64,000 nt of DNA from Pseudomethylobacillus aquaticus (GTDB taxonomy: Bacteria; Pseudomonadota; Gammaproteobacteria; Burkholderiales; Methylophilaceae): NCBI RefSeq assembly GCF_003730115.1, contig NZ_RJVP01000002.1, forward strand, positions 310,001-374,000. Reading direction: 5' to 3'. The notes beneath the pieces are model-generated. The model saw nothing but the letters and a program-made list of their open reading frames with translations. It was not told the DNA's origin and did no database searches. Position 1 is the stretch's first letter. Each line of letters begins with the position of its first letter. Made by a program: the position numbers and the translations under genes. Of the stretch, positions 45,175 through 54,536 are shown one piece after another.

Positions 45175-46344
45175 CTAGCGTTGCACGCGCTGGATCGCCG
45201 GTCGCGTACCAATGCTGATGACCACGTCCATCAAGCGCCCGTTGCGCGAGATCTTCACGTTGGCTTTTTGCTCCGGCTGTAATCCGGCGATCAGGTTCAG
45301 CATGGTGGAGCTGTCGCTGACCTGGCGCCCTTCGATCTCCAGCAGGATATCGCCAGCACGCAGGCCAGCGCGTTCTGCCGGGCTGTTGCGCAACACGCCG
45401 GCGATCAGCGCGCCGTAATGCTGATTCAGTTTGAACGATTCAGCCAGCTCAGCCGAGATGTCTTGGGCTTCGATGCCTATCCAGCCGCGCGTGACGCGCC
45501 CTTGGCGTACGATCTGTTCCATCACCTGTTTAGCCAGGCTCACCGGGATAGCGAAGCCTATGCCCATGGAGCCGCCGCTGCGTGAATAGATGGCACTATT
45601 GATACCAACCAGATGGCCCTCGGTGTCGATGAGTGCGCCGCCCGAGTTGCCAGGGTTGATGGGCGCATCGGTCTGGATGAAATTTTCGAAGGTGTTGATA
45701 CCAAGATGGCTGCGGCCCAGCGCGCTGATGATGCCTTGGGTCACGGTCTGGCCAACACCGAACGGGTTGCCTATTGCCAGCACCACGTCGCCGATGGCAG
45801 CTTTTTCGTCCACCGCCAGTGTGATGGAAGGCAAGTCGCTTGCTTCTATGCGTAGCACGGCCAGGTCGGTTTCCGGGTCGGTGCCCACGACACGGGCGGG
45901 TACGCTGCGGCCATCTGCCAGCGCAACTTCGATCTGGTCAGCCGCTTCGATGACGTGATGGTTGGTGAGTACCAGACCCTGGCTGTCCACGATGACGCCG
46001 GAGCCCAAGCTGTTTTCCGGTTTCTGGTTTTCTTCCTGCTGCTCGCCGAAGAAGTGACGGAACAGCGGGTCGTTCATGAGCGGGTGCGGCTTGCTGCTGG
46101 CTTTTTTGCTGGTGAAGATGTTGACCACCGAGGGCATGGCTTTGTTGGCGGCATCGCGGTAAGAACTGGCGGCGGTGGTGACATTGGCCTGTTCAGCCTG
46201 CTTCAGTTGCAGTGATGGGGGCTGAGCATAGGGTGTGCTCTGGCTGAAGCGATGTACGACTTCCGGATAGAATGTCTGTAATACGAATAAAGCGGCAAGG
46301 CTGATGGTGACGGTTTGAGCGAAAACGAGCCAAAGTCTTTTCAT
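45175..46344 (-). CDS. DegS/AlgW/HhoB-type periplasmic serine protease, one PDZ domain
   Basis: 389 residues. An N-terminal hydrophobic anchor (LWLVFAQTVTISLAALFVL) is followed by a trypsin-like domain with His in TNHHVIEAAD, Asp in ETDLAVLRIE and Ser in NPGNSGGALID, and then a single PDZ domain (GALIAGVLRNSPAERAGLRAGDILLEIEG). One PDZ and a membrane anchor fit DegS/AlgW (envelope stress sensing) or HhoB rather than DegP. It is divergent from the nif3-like gene with 32 bp between starts and converges with tatC. Confidence 0.9.
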   Translation of the reverse strand: MKRLWLVFAQTVTISLAALFVLQTFYPEVVHRFSQSTPYAQPPSLQLKQAEQANVTTAASSYRDAANKAMPSVVNIFTSKKASSKPHPLMNDPLFRHFFGEQQEENQKPENSLGSGVIVDSQGLVLTNHHVIEAADQIEVALADGRSVPARVVGTDPETDLAVLRIEASDLPSITLAVDEKAAIGDVVLAIGNPFGVGQTVTQGIISALGRSHLGINTFENFIQTDAPINPGNSGGALIDTEGHLVGINSAIYSRSGGSMGIGFAIPVSLAKQVMEQIVRQGRVTRGWIGIEAQDISAELAESFKLNQHYGALIAGVLRNSPAERAGLRAGDILLEIEGRQVSDSSTMLNLIAGLQPEQKANVKISRNGRLMDVVISIGTRPAIQRVQR

Positions 46345-46376
46345 GGGTAAGTACGCAACAAGATTGAGGGTGTGAG

Positions 46377-47132
46377 TTGGGGACAGTCAACATCAAAGAA
46401 CTACTTGATTATACCGGACAACTTCTGCAGCCAACGCAGTTCCAGGATTATTGTCCCAACGGTTTGCAAGTGGCGGGTAAGCCGATGGTGAGCAAGGTCG
46501 TCACTGGCGTCACTGCCAGCATGGCCCTGCTGGAGGCGGCGCAAGCGGCTGGGGCGGATGCCATTCTTGTGCATCATGGCTATTTCTGGCGTGGCGAGGA
46601 TGCGTGCATACGCGGCATCAAAAAAGCACGTCTAAAATTCCTGCTCGCACATGACATCAACTTGCTGGCTTACCACTTGCCACTGGATGCGCATGCCGAA
46701 TTCGGCAACAACATGCAGCTGGGGCAACATTTGGGTTTGCAGGGAATCTCGTTGGGCTCGGGTCAGTCTATGCTGGCAACAGGCGATTTGCTGTTGCCGC
46801 AGACCTTGGCGGATTTTTGCCTGGAGATAGGACGGCGCTTGGGAAGAGCGCCGCAAGTGATCGGCGATGTGGGCCGCGAGATTCGCCGTGTGGCCTGGTG
46901 TACGGGGGCAGCACAGGGGTTTTTTGAACAAGCCATCGCGCTGGGCGTGGATGCCTATATTAGCGGTGAGATTTCCGAGCCTACCGTGCATCTGGCACGT
47001 GAATCCGGCGTGGCCTATATTGCGGCCGGGCATCACGCCACCGAGCGTTATGGCGTGCAGGCGCTGGGTGCTGAACTGGCCAGACGATACGAGCTTGAGC
47101 ATCAGTTCATTGATATTGATAATCCGGTATGA
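46377..47132 (+). CDS. Nif3-like dinuclear metal-centre protein (YbgI family)
   Basis: 251 residues from TTG 46377, with GAGGG six bases upstream. Metal ligands of the family are visible: VHHGYFWRGED near residue 67, LPLDAHAEFGNN, and AAGHHATERYGVQ near 220. It matches GTP cyclohydrolase I type 2/NIF3 proteins, which form hexamers; the biological role is unsettled. It often sits just before the petABC operon in betaproteobacteria. Confidence 0.9.
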   Translation: MGTVNIKELLDYTGQLLQPTQFQDYCPNGLQVAGKPMVSKVVTGVTASMALLEAAQAAGADAILVHHGYFWRGEDACIRGIKKARLKFLLAHDINLLAYHLPLDAHAEFGNNMQLGQHLGLQGISLGSGQSMLATGDLLLPQTLADFCLEIGRRLGRAPQVIGDVGREIRRVAWCTGAAQGFFEQAIALGVDAYISGEISEPTVHLARESGVAYIAAGHHATERYGVQALGAELARRYELEHQFIDIDNPV

Positions 47133-47322
47133 ATCAATGTTTAAGTTTTTGAGCTGGCGTTGTAAAATGAAGGGTTAATTAAAAGCGCGTAACTAACAGC
47201 GCTGTCAATCGGTAATGCGCAATCCGTGCCTGGCTGCATCTGCAAGGTGTGCTTGTCGCGCGATGCAAGTAGCGCCCATGGCGCGATGACGAATTCGTAA
47301 AATGCTTGAGTGAGAGAACGCA

Positions 47323-47916
47323 ATGGCTAATCAGGTGGATACAAACAGGCGACGTTTTTTGATTGCAGCCACAGGTGCTGCAGGTGGCGTGGCGGCAACA
47401 GCAGTGGCCTTGCCCTTCGTTGGCAGCATGCTGCCAAGCGAGCGCGCCAAAGCGGCGGGTGCGCCTGTCGAGGTGGATGTCAGCAAGATCGAGCCCGGTG
47501 CCATGATCACCGAAGAATGGCGTGGCAAGCCGGTATGGATCGTCAACCGCACTCAAGAGATGCTGGATGCGCTGGCCAAGAACAATGACAATCTGTCCGA
47601 CCCCATGCTGCAAGTGACCAGTCAGCAGCCGGATTACTGCAACAACCCGGATCGCTCCATCAAGTCCAATATGCTGGTGCTGGTGGGCATCTGTACCCAC
47701 CTGGGGTGTTCGCCTTCGCCCAAGTTGCAGCCTGGTAACGACATGGGTGCGGATTGGACGGGTGGCTTCTTCTGCCCATGCCATGGCTCCAAGTTCGATC
47801 TTGCTGGGCGCGTGTTCAAGGGTTCGCCTGCGCCTGTGAATCTGGTGGTGCCGCCACACAAATATATATCGGATGGCCTGCTGGTCGTCGGCGTTGATGC
47901 GCAAGGGGAAGCATAA
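47323..47916 (+). CDS. petA: Ubiquinol-cytochrome c reductase, Rieske iron-sulfur subunit
   Basis: 197 residues. The N-terminus has a twin-arginine signal and anchor (NRRRFLIAATGAAGG). The [2Fe-2S] ligands lie in CTHLGCSP and FFCPCHGSKFD. It passes electrons from quinol to cytochrome c1 in the bc1 complex. It begins the petABC operon; petB follows after 2 bp. Confidence 0.95.
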   Translation: MANQVDTNRRRFLIAATGAAGGVAATAVALPFVGSMLPSERAKAAGAPVEVDVSKIEPGAMITEEWRGKPVWIVNRTQEMLDALAKNNDNLSDPMLQVTSQQPDYCNNPDRSIKSNMLVLVGICTHLGCSPSPKLQPGNDMGADWTGGFFCPCHGSKFDLAGRVFKGSPAPVNLVVPPHKYISDGLLVVGVDAQGEA

Positions 47917-47918
47917 TC

Positions 47919-49202
47919 ATGGGTAAGTACATGACCTCCGTACTGGGTTGGGTCGATCAGCGTTTCCCGTTGACTTCCAACCTGAAGGCGCATCTGACCG
48001 AGTATTACGCGCCCAAGAATTTCAACTTCTGGTATTTCTTCGGCTCGCTGGCGTTGCTGGTGCTGGTGCTGCAGATCCTGACCGGCATCTTTCTGACCAT
48101 GAACTACAAGCCGGATGCTGACCTGGCATTTGCTTCGGTGGAATACATCATGCGCGATGTGTCCTGGGGCTGGCTGATCCGCTACATGCATTCCACGGGT
48201 GCATCCATGTTCTTCGTGGTGGTCTACCTGCACATGTTCCGTGGCCTGATCTACGGTTCCTACCGTAATCCGCGCGAGCTGATCTGGCTGTTTGGTGTGG
48301 GCATCTTCCTGGTGCTGATGGGTGAGGCCTTCTTCGGCTATCTGCTGCCTTGGGGGCAGATGTCCTACTGGGGGGCTCAGGTGATCATCAATCTGTTTGC
48401 TTCCATCCCGTTCATCGGTCCGGATGTGGCGCTTTGGCTGCGCGGTGATTACACCGTGTCGGACGCGACGCTGAACCGTTTCTTCGCTTTCCACGTGATC
48501 GCATTGCCTTTGGTGCTGCTGGGCCTGGTGGTTGCCCACATCATCGCCTTGCACGAAGTCGGTTCCAACAATCCGGATGGCGTGGAGATCAAGAAGAACA
48601 AGGATCCGGTCACGCATATTCCTTTGGATGGCATCCCGTTCCACCCGTATTACACAGTGAAGGATATCGTCGGTGTGACGGTGTTTCTGATCGTGTTTTC
48701 CGCGGTGCTGTTCTTTGCTCCGGAGATGGGGGGCTACTTCCTGGAAGCCAATAATTTCATCCCGGCCGATCCGCTGAAGACGCCCGCCCACATTGCGCCG
48801 GTGTGGTATTTCACGCCGTATTATTCGATTCTGCGTGCGGTACCGCCCATCATGAATTCGCAGTTCCCGGGCGTCGCCGCCATGGGCTTATCGGTAGTGA
48901 TCTTTGCACTGCTGCCCTGGCTGGACCGTAGTCCGGTGAAGTCCATACGCTATCGTGGCAACCTCTACAAATCCTGGCTGGCCGCTTTTGTGGTGAGTTT
49001 CATCGTCCTCGGTTATCTGGGCACCAAGCCCTCCAATGTGTGGGGCACCTTTGGTGCGGATGTGGCCATCTTGGGTGGTGCGGATGTGGCAACGGTGGTC
49101 GCGCGTATCTTCACCCTTGTCTACTTCCTGTTCTTTGTTCTGATGCCTTGGTATAGCAGCCGCGACAAGACCAAGGCTGTGCCGGAAAGGGTGACCGCAT
49201 GA
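47919..49202 (+). CDS. petB: Ubiquinol-cytochrome c reductase, cytochrome b
   Basis: 427 residues, eight membrane helices. Heme-ligand histidines occur in RYMHSTGASMFF, VYLHMFRGLIYG and FFAFHVIALPLV / VAHIIALHEVGS. The Qo-site PEWY-like region lies near VWYFTPYYSILRA. It is a single full-length cytochrome b, not split into b6 and subunit IV. It overlaps petC by 4 bp. Confidence 0.95.
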   Translation: MGKYMTSVLGWVDQRFPLTSNLKAHLTEYYAPKNFNFWYFFGSLALLVLVLQILTGIFLTMNYKPDADLAFASVEYIMRDVSWGWLIRYMHSTGASMFFVVVYLHMFRGLIYGSYRNPRELIWLFGVGIFLVLMGEAFFGYLLPWGQMSYWGAQVIINLFASIPFIGPDVALWLRGDYTVSDATLNRFFAFHVIALPLVLLGLVVAHIIALHEVGSNNPDGVEIKKNKDPVTHIPLDGIPFHPYYTVKDIVGVTVFLIVFSAVLFFAPEMGGYFLEANNFIPADPLKTPAHIAPVWYFTPYYSILRAVPPIMNSQFPGVAAMGLSVVIFALLPWLDRSPVKSIRYRGNLYKSWLAAFVVSFIVLGYLGTKPSNVWGTFGADVAILGGADVATVVARIFTLVYFLFFVLMPWYSSRDKTKAVPERVTA

Positions 49203-49957
49203 AGTTCGCAGAAATGAAACAGATGGGGTTGTTGTGCGGTTTGCTGATGGCCTTGTGGCAGCCTCTGGCTGGGGTGGCGAGTGAGGCTGAGGTGCATCTG
49301 GATAGAGCGCCTATCGATACCAGTAATCAGGCATCCCTGCAGCGTGGTGCGCGCGTATTCGTCAACTACTGCCTCAATTGCCATAGCGCTGCCTATATGC
49401 GCTACAACCGACTGGTCGACATCGGGCTGACCGAAGCACAGATCAAGGACAACCTGGTGCTGACTGGTGCCAAGGTCGGCGATACCATGAAAGTGGTGAT
49501 GCCTGCCAAGGATGCCAAAGCCTGGTTCGGTGCGCAGCCGCCGGATCTGACGGTGGAAGCGCGTGCACGCGGTGCGGACTGGCTGTATACCTATCTGCGC
49601 GGTTTCTACCGTGACAGCAGCCGGCCTACCGGTTGGAACAACACCGTCTACGACAAGGTGGCCATGCCGCATGTGTTATGGGAGCTGCAGGGTCAGCAGG
49701 TGCTGAAGACCGAGCTCAAGCGTGATGCGCATGGTCATGAAACCGAAGTGAAGCAGCTGGTGCTGGATAAGCCGGGCAAGATATCGCCTGCGGAATACGA
49801 TGCCACCATCGCTGATCTGGTGAATTACATGGTGTTCATGTCCGAGCCGAGCAAGGGCAAGCGCCTGCAGTTGGGCGTGATCGTGCTGCTGTTCCTAGGC
49901 CTCATGTTCATTGTCAGCTACTACCTAAAGAAAGAATTCTGGAAAGACGTGCATTAA
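49199..49957 (+). CDS. petC: Ubiquinol-cytochrome c reductase, cytochrome c1
   Basis: 252 residues. Signal peptide (MGLLCGLLMALWQPLAGVA), heme c site CLNCH (VNYCLNCHSAAYM), axial Met in VAMPHVLWE, and a C-terminal anchor (LGVIVLLFLGLMFIVSYYL). It completes the bc1 complex. A perfect 14-bp palindrome (GGGTGCATGCACCC) at 49985-49998 follows it but lacks a T-tract, so it is not a clear terminator. Confidence 0.95.
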   Translation: MKFAEMKQMGLLCGLLMALWQPLAGVASEAEVHLDRAPIDTSNQASLQRGARVFVNYCLNCHSAAYMRYNRLVDIGLTEAQIKDNLVLTGAKVGDTMKVVMPAKDAKAWFGAQPPDLTVEARARGADWLYTYLRGFYRDSSRPTGWNNTVYDKVAMPHVLWELQGQQVLKTELKRDAHGHETEVKQLVLDKPGKISPAEYDATIADLVNYMVFMSEPSKGKRLQLGVIVLLFLGLMFIVSYYLKKEFWKDVH

Positions 49958-50076
49958 CTCCATGCACCAGGGTCTGTGCACTCAGGGTGCATGCACCCAG
50001 GCCTCGTGCTATCGGGGCGTCCGACCACCAAGGCGTTTGAGCGTCGAGATTTGAAAGAAAGCAGGATTACACCATT

Positions 50077-50676
50077 ATGATGACCTTATATTCAGGGACT
50101 ACAGACCCATACAGCCACCGCTGCCGCTTTGTGTTGTTCGAGAAGGGCATGGACTTCCAGGTGATCGATGTGGATCTGGCCAACAAGCCTGAGGATCTGG
50201 CAGTCATCAATCCGCACAATACCGTACCTGTGCTGGTCGAGCGTGATCTGGTACTGGAGCAGGCCAACATCATCAACGAATATATCGATGAGCGTTTTCC
50301 ACATCCTCAGCTGATGCCGGCTGACCCGGTCATGCGTGCCCGGGCCCGCCTGTTCCTGCACAACTTTGAAGACCAGTTGTTCAGTCACATCAAGTCCATC
50401 GAGTCCGGAGATGCCAAGCTGGCTGACGAAGGCCGTGCTGCGATTCGTGACAACCTGACCCAGATCGTGCCCTTGTTCAGCCGCCAGCAATACATCCTGG
50501 GTGACGAGTTCTCCATGCTGGATGTGGCCATCACGCCGTTGCTGTGGCGTCTTGGGCACTATGGTATCGAACTGCCAAAGCAGGCAGCGCCACTGTTGAA
50601 GTATGCCGAGCGTATCTTCTCGCGCCCTGCATACATCGAAGCGATGACCCCGTCTGAAAAGGCCATGCGTCGTTGA
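50077..50676 (+). CDS. sspA: Stringent starvation protein A (GST fold)
   Basis: 199 residues. SHRCRFVLFEKGMDFQVIDVD near the start and the glutathione-transferase-like layout match SspA, which binds RNA polymerase and helps transcription under stress. It usually lacks GST activity. It lies 16 bp before sspB, and the pair follows petABC as in many proteobacteria. Confidence 0.9.
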   Translation: MMTLYSGTTDPYSHRCRFVLFEKGMDFQVIDVDLANKPEDLAVINPHNTVPVLVERDLVLEQANIINEYIDERFPHPQLMPADPVMRARARLFLHNFEDQLFSHIKSIESGDAKLADEGRAAIRDNLTQIVPLFSRQQYILGDEFSMLDVAITPLLWRLGHYGIELPKQAAPLLKYAERIFSRPAYIEAMTPSEKAMRR

Positions 50677-50692
50677 TGCAGGCTGTTCAGAA

Positions 50693-51100
50693 TTGAGCGC
50701 CGCCGGATTGAGCGAGCCGACCTCCACCAAGCCTTATCTGATTCGCGCCCTGTTCGAGTGGTGCGTGGATAATGGCTACACCCCACATCTGCTGGTGACC
50801 GTGAATGGTCAGACGCGGGTGCCGATGGCGTATGTGAAGGATGGCGAGATCGTGCTTAATCTGGGGCCGGCGGCCACCAAGGATCTGCAGATGAGCAACG
50901 ATGCCATCAGCTTTTCTGCCCGTTTCTCGGGCGTGTCCACCTCGCTGTATGTGCCCATTTCGGCTGTGCGCGGTATCTATGCCCGTGAAAATGGCCATGG
51001 CATGTTCTTTGAGCCGGAGCCTGAAGTGGCGGAGGATTCAACGCCTGAAGCAGCGCCGCCGGAATCTCCGAAAAAGCCAACATTGACCATCGTCAAATAA
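50693..51100 (+). CDS. sspB: ClpXP protease specificity-enhancing factor SspB
   Basis: 135 residues from TTG 50693; another TTG at 50708 is possible. The N-terminal part STKPYLIRALFEWCVDNGYTP and LVTVNGQTRVP match the ssrA-tag-binding domain, and the end TLTIVK is the ClpX-binding tail joined by an acidic linker. It delivers tagged proteins to ClpXP. Its 3' end overlaps the promoter of the tRNA cluster. Confidence 0.9.
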   Translation: MSAAGLSEPTSTKPYLIRALFEWCVDNGYTPHLLVTVNGQTRVPMAYVKDGEIVLNLGPAATKDLQMSNDAISFSARFSGVSTSLYVPISAVRGIYARENGHGMFFEPEPEVAEDSTPEAAPPESPKKPTLTIVK

Positions 51101-51108
51101 TCTATAAT
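51083..51108 (+). promoter_or_regulatory. Possible promoter of the first tRNA-Thr
   Basis: A perfect -10 TATAAT at 51103-51108 lies about 30 bp before the tRNA. TTGACC at 51083-51088 is the only -35 candidate, but the spacer is only 14 bp, shorter than ideal. A GC-rich stretch follows, as in stringently controlled tRNA promoters. It overlaps the end of sspB. Confidence 0.5.
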
Positions 51109-51138
51109 GGGCGCCGCTCGAGACGCCCGTTGTCGTAA

Positions 51139-51214
51139 GCCGGATTAGCTCAGTTGGTAGAGCAGCTGATTTGTAATCAGAAGGTCGTTGGTTCGATTCC
51201 GACATCCGGCACCA
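51139..51214 (+). tRNA. tRNA-Thr (anticodon TGT)
   Basis: Cloverleaf with acceptor GCCGGAT/ATCCGGC, D arm GCTC/GAGC, anticodon loop TTTGTAA (TGT) and T arm GTTGG/CCGAC; CCA is encoded. The top pair of the anticodon stem (G27-A43) does not match Watson-Crick, which is minor. First of four tRNAs before tuf. Confidence 0.95.
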
Positions 51215-51279
51215 TTTCTGGTGTGCTAGATACTGTTTTGCCTGTTAGTGCTTTTGTGCAGATTGATGCGTGATAGCGT

Positions 51280-51308
51280 TTGACAGGCAAAACTAAAATC
51301 AGCATAAT
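51280..51308 (+). promoter_or_regulatory. Sigma70-type promoter for tRNA-Tyr and following tRNAs
   Basis: TTGACA at 51280-51285, a 17-bp spacer, and CATAAT at 51303-51308. Transcription would start a few bases before tRNA-Tyr (51323). This is the best-matched promoter I see in the window, and probably also feeds the following tRNAs and tuf. Confidence 0.7.
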
Positions 51309-51322
51309 CTCGGGCTCGTTTG

Positions 51323-51407
51323 GGAGAGGTGGCCGAGTGGTTAAAGGCGACGGACTGTAAATCCGTTCTCTCAGAGTACGCTGGTTCGAATCCAGCCCTC
51401 TCCACCA
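51323..51407 (+). tRNA. tRNA-Tyr (anticodon GTA)
   Basis: Class II tRNA with a long variable arm, acceptor GGAGAGG/CCTCTCC, anticodon loop CTGTAAA (GTA) and encoded CCA. It lies between tRNA-Thr and tRNA-Gly in the usual betaproteobacterial Tyr-Gly-Thr-tuf order. Confidence 0.97.
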
Positions 51408-51448
51408 AATATTCGTTGTGAGCCAGTAGGCGTTGGAAATGCGGGCAT

Positions 51449-51524
51449 GCGGGTGTAGCTCAGTTGGTAGAGCACTTGCCTTCCAAGCAAGATGTCGCGA
51501 GTTCGAACCTCGTCGCCCGCTCCA
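51449..51524 (+). tRNA. tRNA-Gly (anticodon TCC)
   Basis: Acceptor GCGGGTG/CGCCCGC, anticodon stem CTTGC/GCAAG with loop CTTCCAA (TCC), encoded CCA. Transcribed with the flanking tRNAs. Confidence 0.97.
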
Positions 51525-51543
51525 GTGGTTTTGAAGATTAAAC

Positions 51544-51618
<75 letters not shown>

Positions 51619-51703
51619 TTTACTTGGTGTTGATGCGCACAGTGTAGATGCGTAAGTCGCACTACTTCATTAACTTGATAGCAGTCGGTTAAAGGATACG
51701 GTT

Positions 51704-52894
51704 ATGGCAAAAGGCAAATTTGAGCGGACGAAGCCGCACGTGAACGTAGGGACGATTGGTCACGTAGACCATGGCAAGACGACCTTGACGGCGGCGATCA
51801 CGACGATCCTGTCGAAGAAGTTTGGTGGTGAAGCGAAGGCTTACGATCAGATTGACGCGGCACCGGAAGAGAAGGCACGTGGTATCACGATCAACACCGC
51901 TCACGTTGAGTACGAAACGGCGACGCGTCACTACGCGCACGTTGACTGTCCAGGCCACGCTGACTATGTGAAGAACATGATCACGGGTGCTGCGCAGATG
52001 GACGGTGCGATCCTGGTATGTTCTGCTGCTGACGGCCCGATGCCACAGACCCGTGAGCACATTCTGCTGGCGCGTCAGGTAGGTGTTCCTTACATCGTCG
52101 TGTTCCTGAACAAGGCTGACATGGTGGATGACGCCGAGCTGCTGGAACTGGTTGAGATGGAAGTGCGTGAGCTGCTGTCGAAGTATGACTTCCCAGGCGA
52201 CGACACCCCGATCGTGCACGGTTCTGCGAAGCTGGCGCTGGAAGGCGACCAGTCCGCAATCGGCGAACCCGCGATTTTCAAGTTGGCAGAAGCGCTGGAC
52301 TCCTACATCCCTACGCCAGAGCGCGCCATTGACGGCACGTTCCTGATGCCTGTGGAAGACGTATTCTCGATCTCTGGCCGCGGCACTGTGGTGACGGGTC
52401 GTATCGAGCGTGGCATCGTCAAGGTCGGTGATGAAATCGAGATCGTCGGTATCAAGCCTACGCTGAAGACTACCTGCACCGGTGTTGAGATGTTCCGCAA
52501 GCTGTTGGACCAAGGTCAAGCGGGTGATAACGTCGGCGTGCTGCTGCGCGGTACCAAGCGTGAAGAAGTTGAGCGTGGTCAAGTATTGGCCAAGACCGGC
52601 TCCATCAAGCCGCACACCAAGTTCGCTGCCGAGATCTATGTGCTGGGTAAGGATGAAGGTGGTCGTCATACGCCATTCTTCAACGGTTACCGTCCACAGT
52701 TCTACTTCCGTACCACCGATGTAACGGGTGCGGTTGAGCTGCCAGCGGGCACTGAAATGGTGATGCCTGGAGACAACGTGTCCATTACGGTAGCGCTGAT
52801 TGCGCCGATCGCGATGGAAGATGGTCTGCGTTTCGCGATCCGCGAAGGTGGCCGTACCGTTGGTGCTGGTGTCGTCGCTAAAATTATTGAATAA
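51704..52894 (+). CDS. tuf: Elongation factor Tu
   Basis: 396 residues, full length. GTP-binding motifs are GHVDHGKTT (G1), DCPGHADY (G3) and NKADM (G4); the switch I threonine lies in RGITINTAH. It carries aminoacyl-tRNA to the ribosome. AAAGGA precedes the ATG. The tRNA-tuf-tRNA-Trp-secE order marks this as the copy beside secE-nusG; a second copy near fusA is common but not in view. Confidence 0.98.
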   Translation: MAKGKFERTKPHVNVGTIGHVDHGKTTLTAAITTILSKKFGGEAKAYDQIDAAPEEKARGITINTAHVEYETATRHYAHVDCPGHADYVKNMITGAAQMDGAILVCSAADGPMPQTREHILLARQVGVPYIVVFLNKADMVDDAELLELVEMEVRELLSKYDFPGDDTPIVHGSAKLALEGDQSAIGEPAIFKLAEALDSYIPTPERAIDGTFLMPVEDVFSISGRGTVVTGRIERGIVKVGDEIEIVGIKPTLKTTCTGVEMFRKLLDQGQAGDNVGVLLRGTKREEVERGQVLAKTGSIKPHTKFAAEIYVLGKDEGGRHTPFFNGYRPQFYFRTTDVTGAVELPAGTEMVMPGDNVSITVALIAPIAMEDGLRFAIREGGRTVGAGVVAKIIE

Positions 52895-52954
52895 GTAGTC
52901 ACTTAATGCGATGGGCTGCACGGTGTGTGGCCCTTCTGCATTTGCAACGATTAC

Positions 52955-53030
52955 AGGCCAGTAGCTCAATTGGCAGAGTATCGGTCTCCAAAACCGAGGG
53001 TTGGGGGTTCGAGACCCTCCTGGCCTGCCA
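52955..53030 (+). tRNA. tRNA-Trp (anticodon CCA)
   Basis: Acceptor AGGCCAG/CTGGCCT, anticodon stem TCGGT/ACCGA with loop CTCCAAA (CCA), discriminator G and encoded CCA. It lies between tuf and secE, its usual place. Confidence 0.97.
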
Positions 53031-53046
53031 CTTTTAAGTAAAAACT

Positions 53047-53391
53047 ATGACCGAAAAAATCAAGCTGGTGCTTGCTCTGCTGCTATTGGCGGCAGGCTTG
53101 GCCGGCTTTTATGTGCTGGCAGAACAGGCTCTGGTGTTGCGCATTCTTGCTGTGATGGCGGGTATCGCGGCTGCGCTGGCTGTGTTATGGACGACGGTGT
53201 TGGGTCAGCAGGCGTTCGCGTTTTCGCGTGAATCTGTGGCCGAAACGCGCAAGGTGGTCTGGCCTAGCCGCAAAGAGACCACGCAGACCACGCTGATCGT
53301 GTTCGTTCTGGTTCTGGTGATGGCGATTTTCTTGTGGATAGTCGATGTCGGTTTCCTCTGGGCCGTGCAGAAGTTGATGGGAAGAGGTTAA
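53047..53391 (+). CDS. secE: Preprotein translocase subunit SecE
   Basis: 114 residues with three membrane segments (two at the N-terminus, LVLALLLLAAGLAGFYVLA and VLRILAVMAGIAAALAVLW) and the conserved amphipathic part ETRKVVWPSRKETTQTT before the last one. The three-helix form is the proteobacterial long type. It stabilises SecY. It lies 16 bp after tRNA-Trp and 3 bp before nusG. Confidence 0.95.
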   Translation: MTEKIKLVLALLLLAAGLAGFYVLAEQALVLRILAVMAGIAAALAVLWTTVLGQQAFAFSRESVAETRKVVWPSRKETTQTTLIVFVLVLVMAIFLWIVDVGFLWAVQKLMGRG

Positions 53392-53394
53392 TTC

Positions 53395-53931
53395 ATGGCA
53401 ATGCGATGGTACGCCGTACAGGCATTTTCCGGTTATGAGAAGTCCGTTCTACGCGGTTTGGAAGAGCGTATCGCTCGCCACAACATGCAGGACATGTTCG
53501 GTCAGATCCTCGTTCCCGTTGAAGAGGTCGTGGAGATGAAGGGCGGCCAGAAGTCCATCACTGAGCGCAAGCTGTATCCGGGCTATGTGCTGGTGCAGAT
53601 GGAGATGAACGACGAAAGCTGGCATCTGGTCAAGAGCACGCCGCGCGTCACCTCGTTCATTGGCGGTAGCGCGCAGAAGCCTACGCCTATCAAGGATAAA
53701 GAAGTCGACATCATTCTGCAGCGCATGGACGACAGCAAGAACAATCCAGCGCAAAAGCTTACCTTCGAAAAGGGTGAGTCCGTGCGTGTCATCGACGGCC
53801 CGTTCAAGGATTTCTCCGGCAATGTGGAAGACGTAAATTACGAAAAGAGCAAGCTGCGCGTGAATGTGACCATTTTTGGTCGTGCTACTCCGGTGGAGCT
53901 GGATTTCACCCAAGTCGAGCGCGAAGTTTAA
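53395..53931 (+). CDS. nusG: Transcription termination/antitermination protein NusG
   Basis: 178 residues. The NGN domain ([16 protein letters not shown] ... [14 protein letters not shown]) is followed by a KOW domain ([33 protein letters not shown] is its core region). It binds RNA polymerase, Rho and ribosomal S10. It is joined to secE and is followed by 172 bp before rplK that contain no gene. Confidence 0.97.
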   Translation: MAMRWYAVQAFSGYEKSVLRGLEERIARHNMQDMFGQILVPVEEVVEMKGGQKSITERKLYPGYVLVQMEMNDESWHLVKSTPRVTSFIGGSAQKPTPIKDKEVDIILQRMDDSKNNPAQKLTFEKGESVRVIDGPFKDFSGNVEDVNYEKSKLRVNVTIFGRATPVELDFTQVEREV

Positions 53932-54103
53932 GCGGCAAAGGTTTTATCAAATATGTTGACCAAAGCATCGCAGATGCGCATTTGGGTCACGAAGCAAGCA
54001 AGTAGTAAAGCAGTTGTGTCATTGGCAGTACCAAGTAGCGCCTAGGCGCTGAATTCAACCATATGGGGAGCTCGTCCGAGCGTTTGTACCCAAGGAGTCA
54101 AGC

Positions 54104-54535
54104 ATGGCAAAGAAAGTCATCGGCTACATCAAACTGCAGATCCCTGCAGGTAAAGCCAACCCAAGCCCACCTGTTGGTCCAGCACTGGGTCAGCGTGGTC
54201 TGAACATCATGGAGTTCTGTAAGGCGTTCAACGCCGCGACCCAGGGCGTAGAGCCAGGTCTGCCGATCCCGGTCGTGATCACCGCTTTCGCTGACAAGAG
54301 CTTCACCTTCATCATGAAGACGCCACCGGCGACCATCCTGATCAAGAAGGCTGCCAAGATCGACAAGGGTTCCCCACGTCCTCATACCGACAAGGTAGGC
54401 AAGATCAGCCGCGCACAAGCGGAAGAGATCGCCAAGACCAAGATGCCGGACCTGACCGCTTCCGATATGGATGCTGCGGTTCGTACGATCGCTGGCAGTG
54501 CACGCAGCATGGGTATTGAAGTGGAGGGTGTATAA
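54104..54535 (+). CDS. rplK: 50S ribosomal protein L11
   Basis: 143 residues. Typical blocks are [20 protein letters not shown] and [13 protein letters not shown] at the N-terminus and [12 protein letters not shown]-like [13 protein letters not shown] at the C-terminus. It binds 23S rRNA at the GTPase centre. AAGGAG precedes the start. One base separates it from rplA. Confidence 0.97.
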   Translation: MAKKVIGYIKLQIPAGKANPSPPVGPALGQRGLNIMEFCKAFNAATQGVEPGLPIPVVITAFADKSFTFIMKTPPATILIKKAAKIDKGSPRPHTDKVGKISRAQAEEIAKTKMPDLTASDMDAAVRTIAGSARSMGIEVEGV

Positions 54536-54536
54536 C

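Noticed and set aside
49985-49998. Perfect palindrome after petC as a terminator
   Set aside because: No loop space to speak of and no T-tract; probably chance or a protein-binding site.
51689-52969. 426-codon frame antisense to tuf
   Set aside because: It is a shadow of the highly biased EF-Tu codons; no ribosome-binding site or family.
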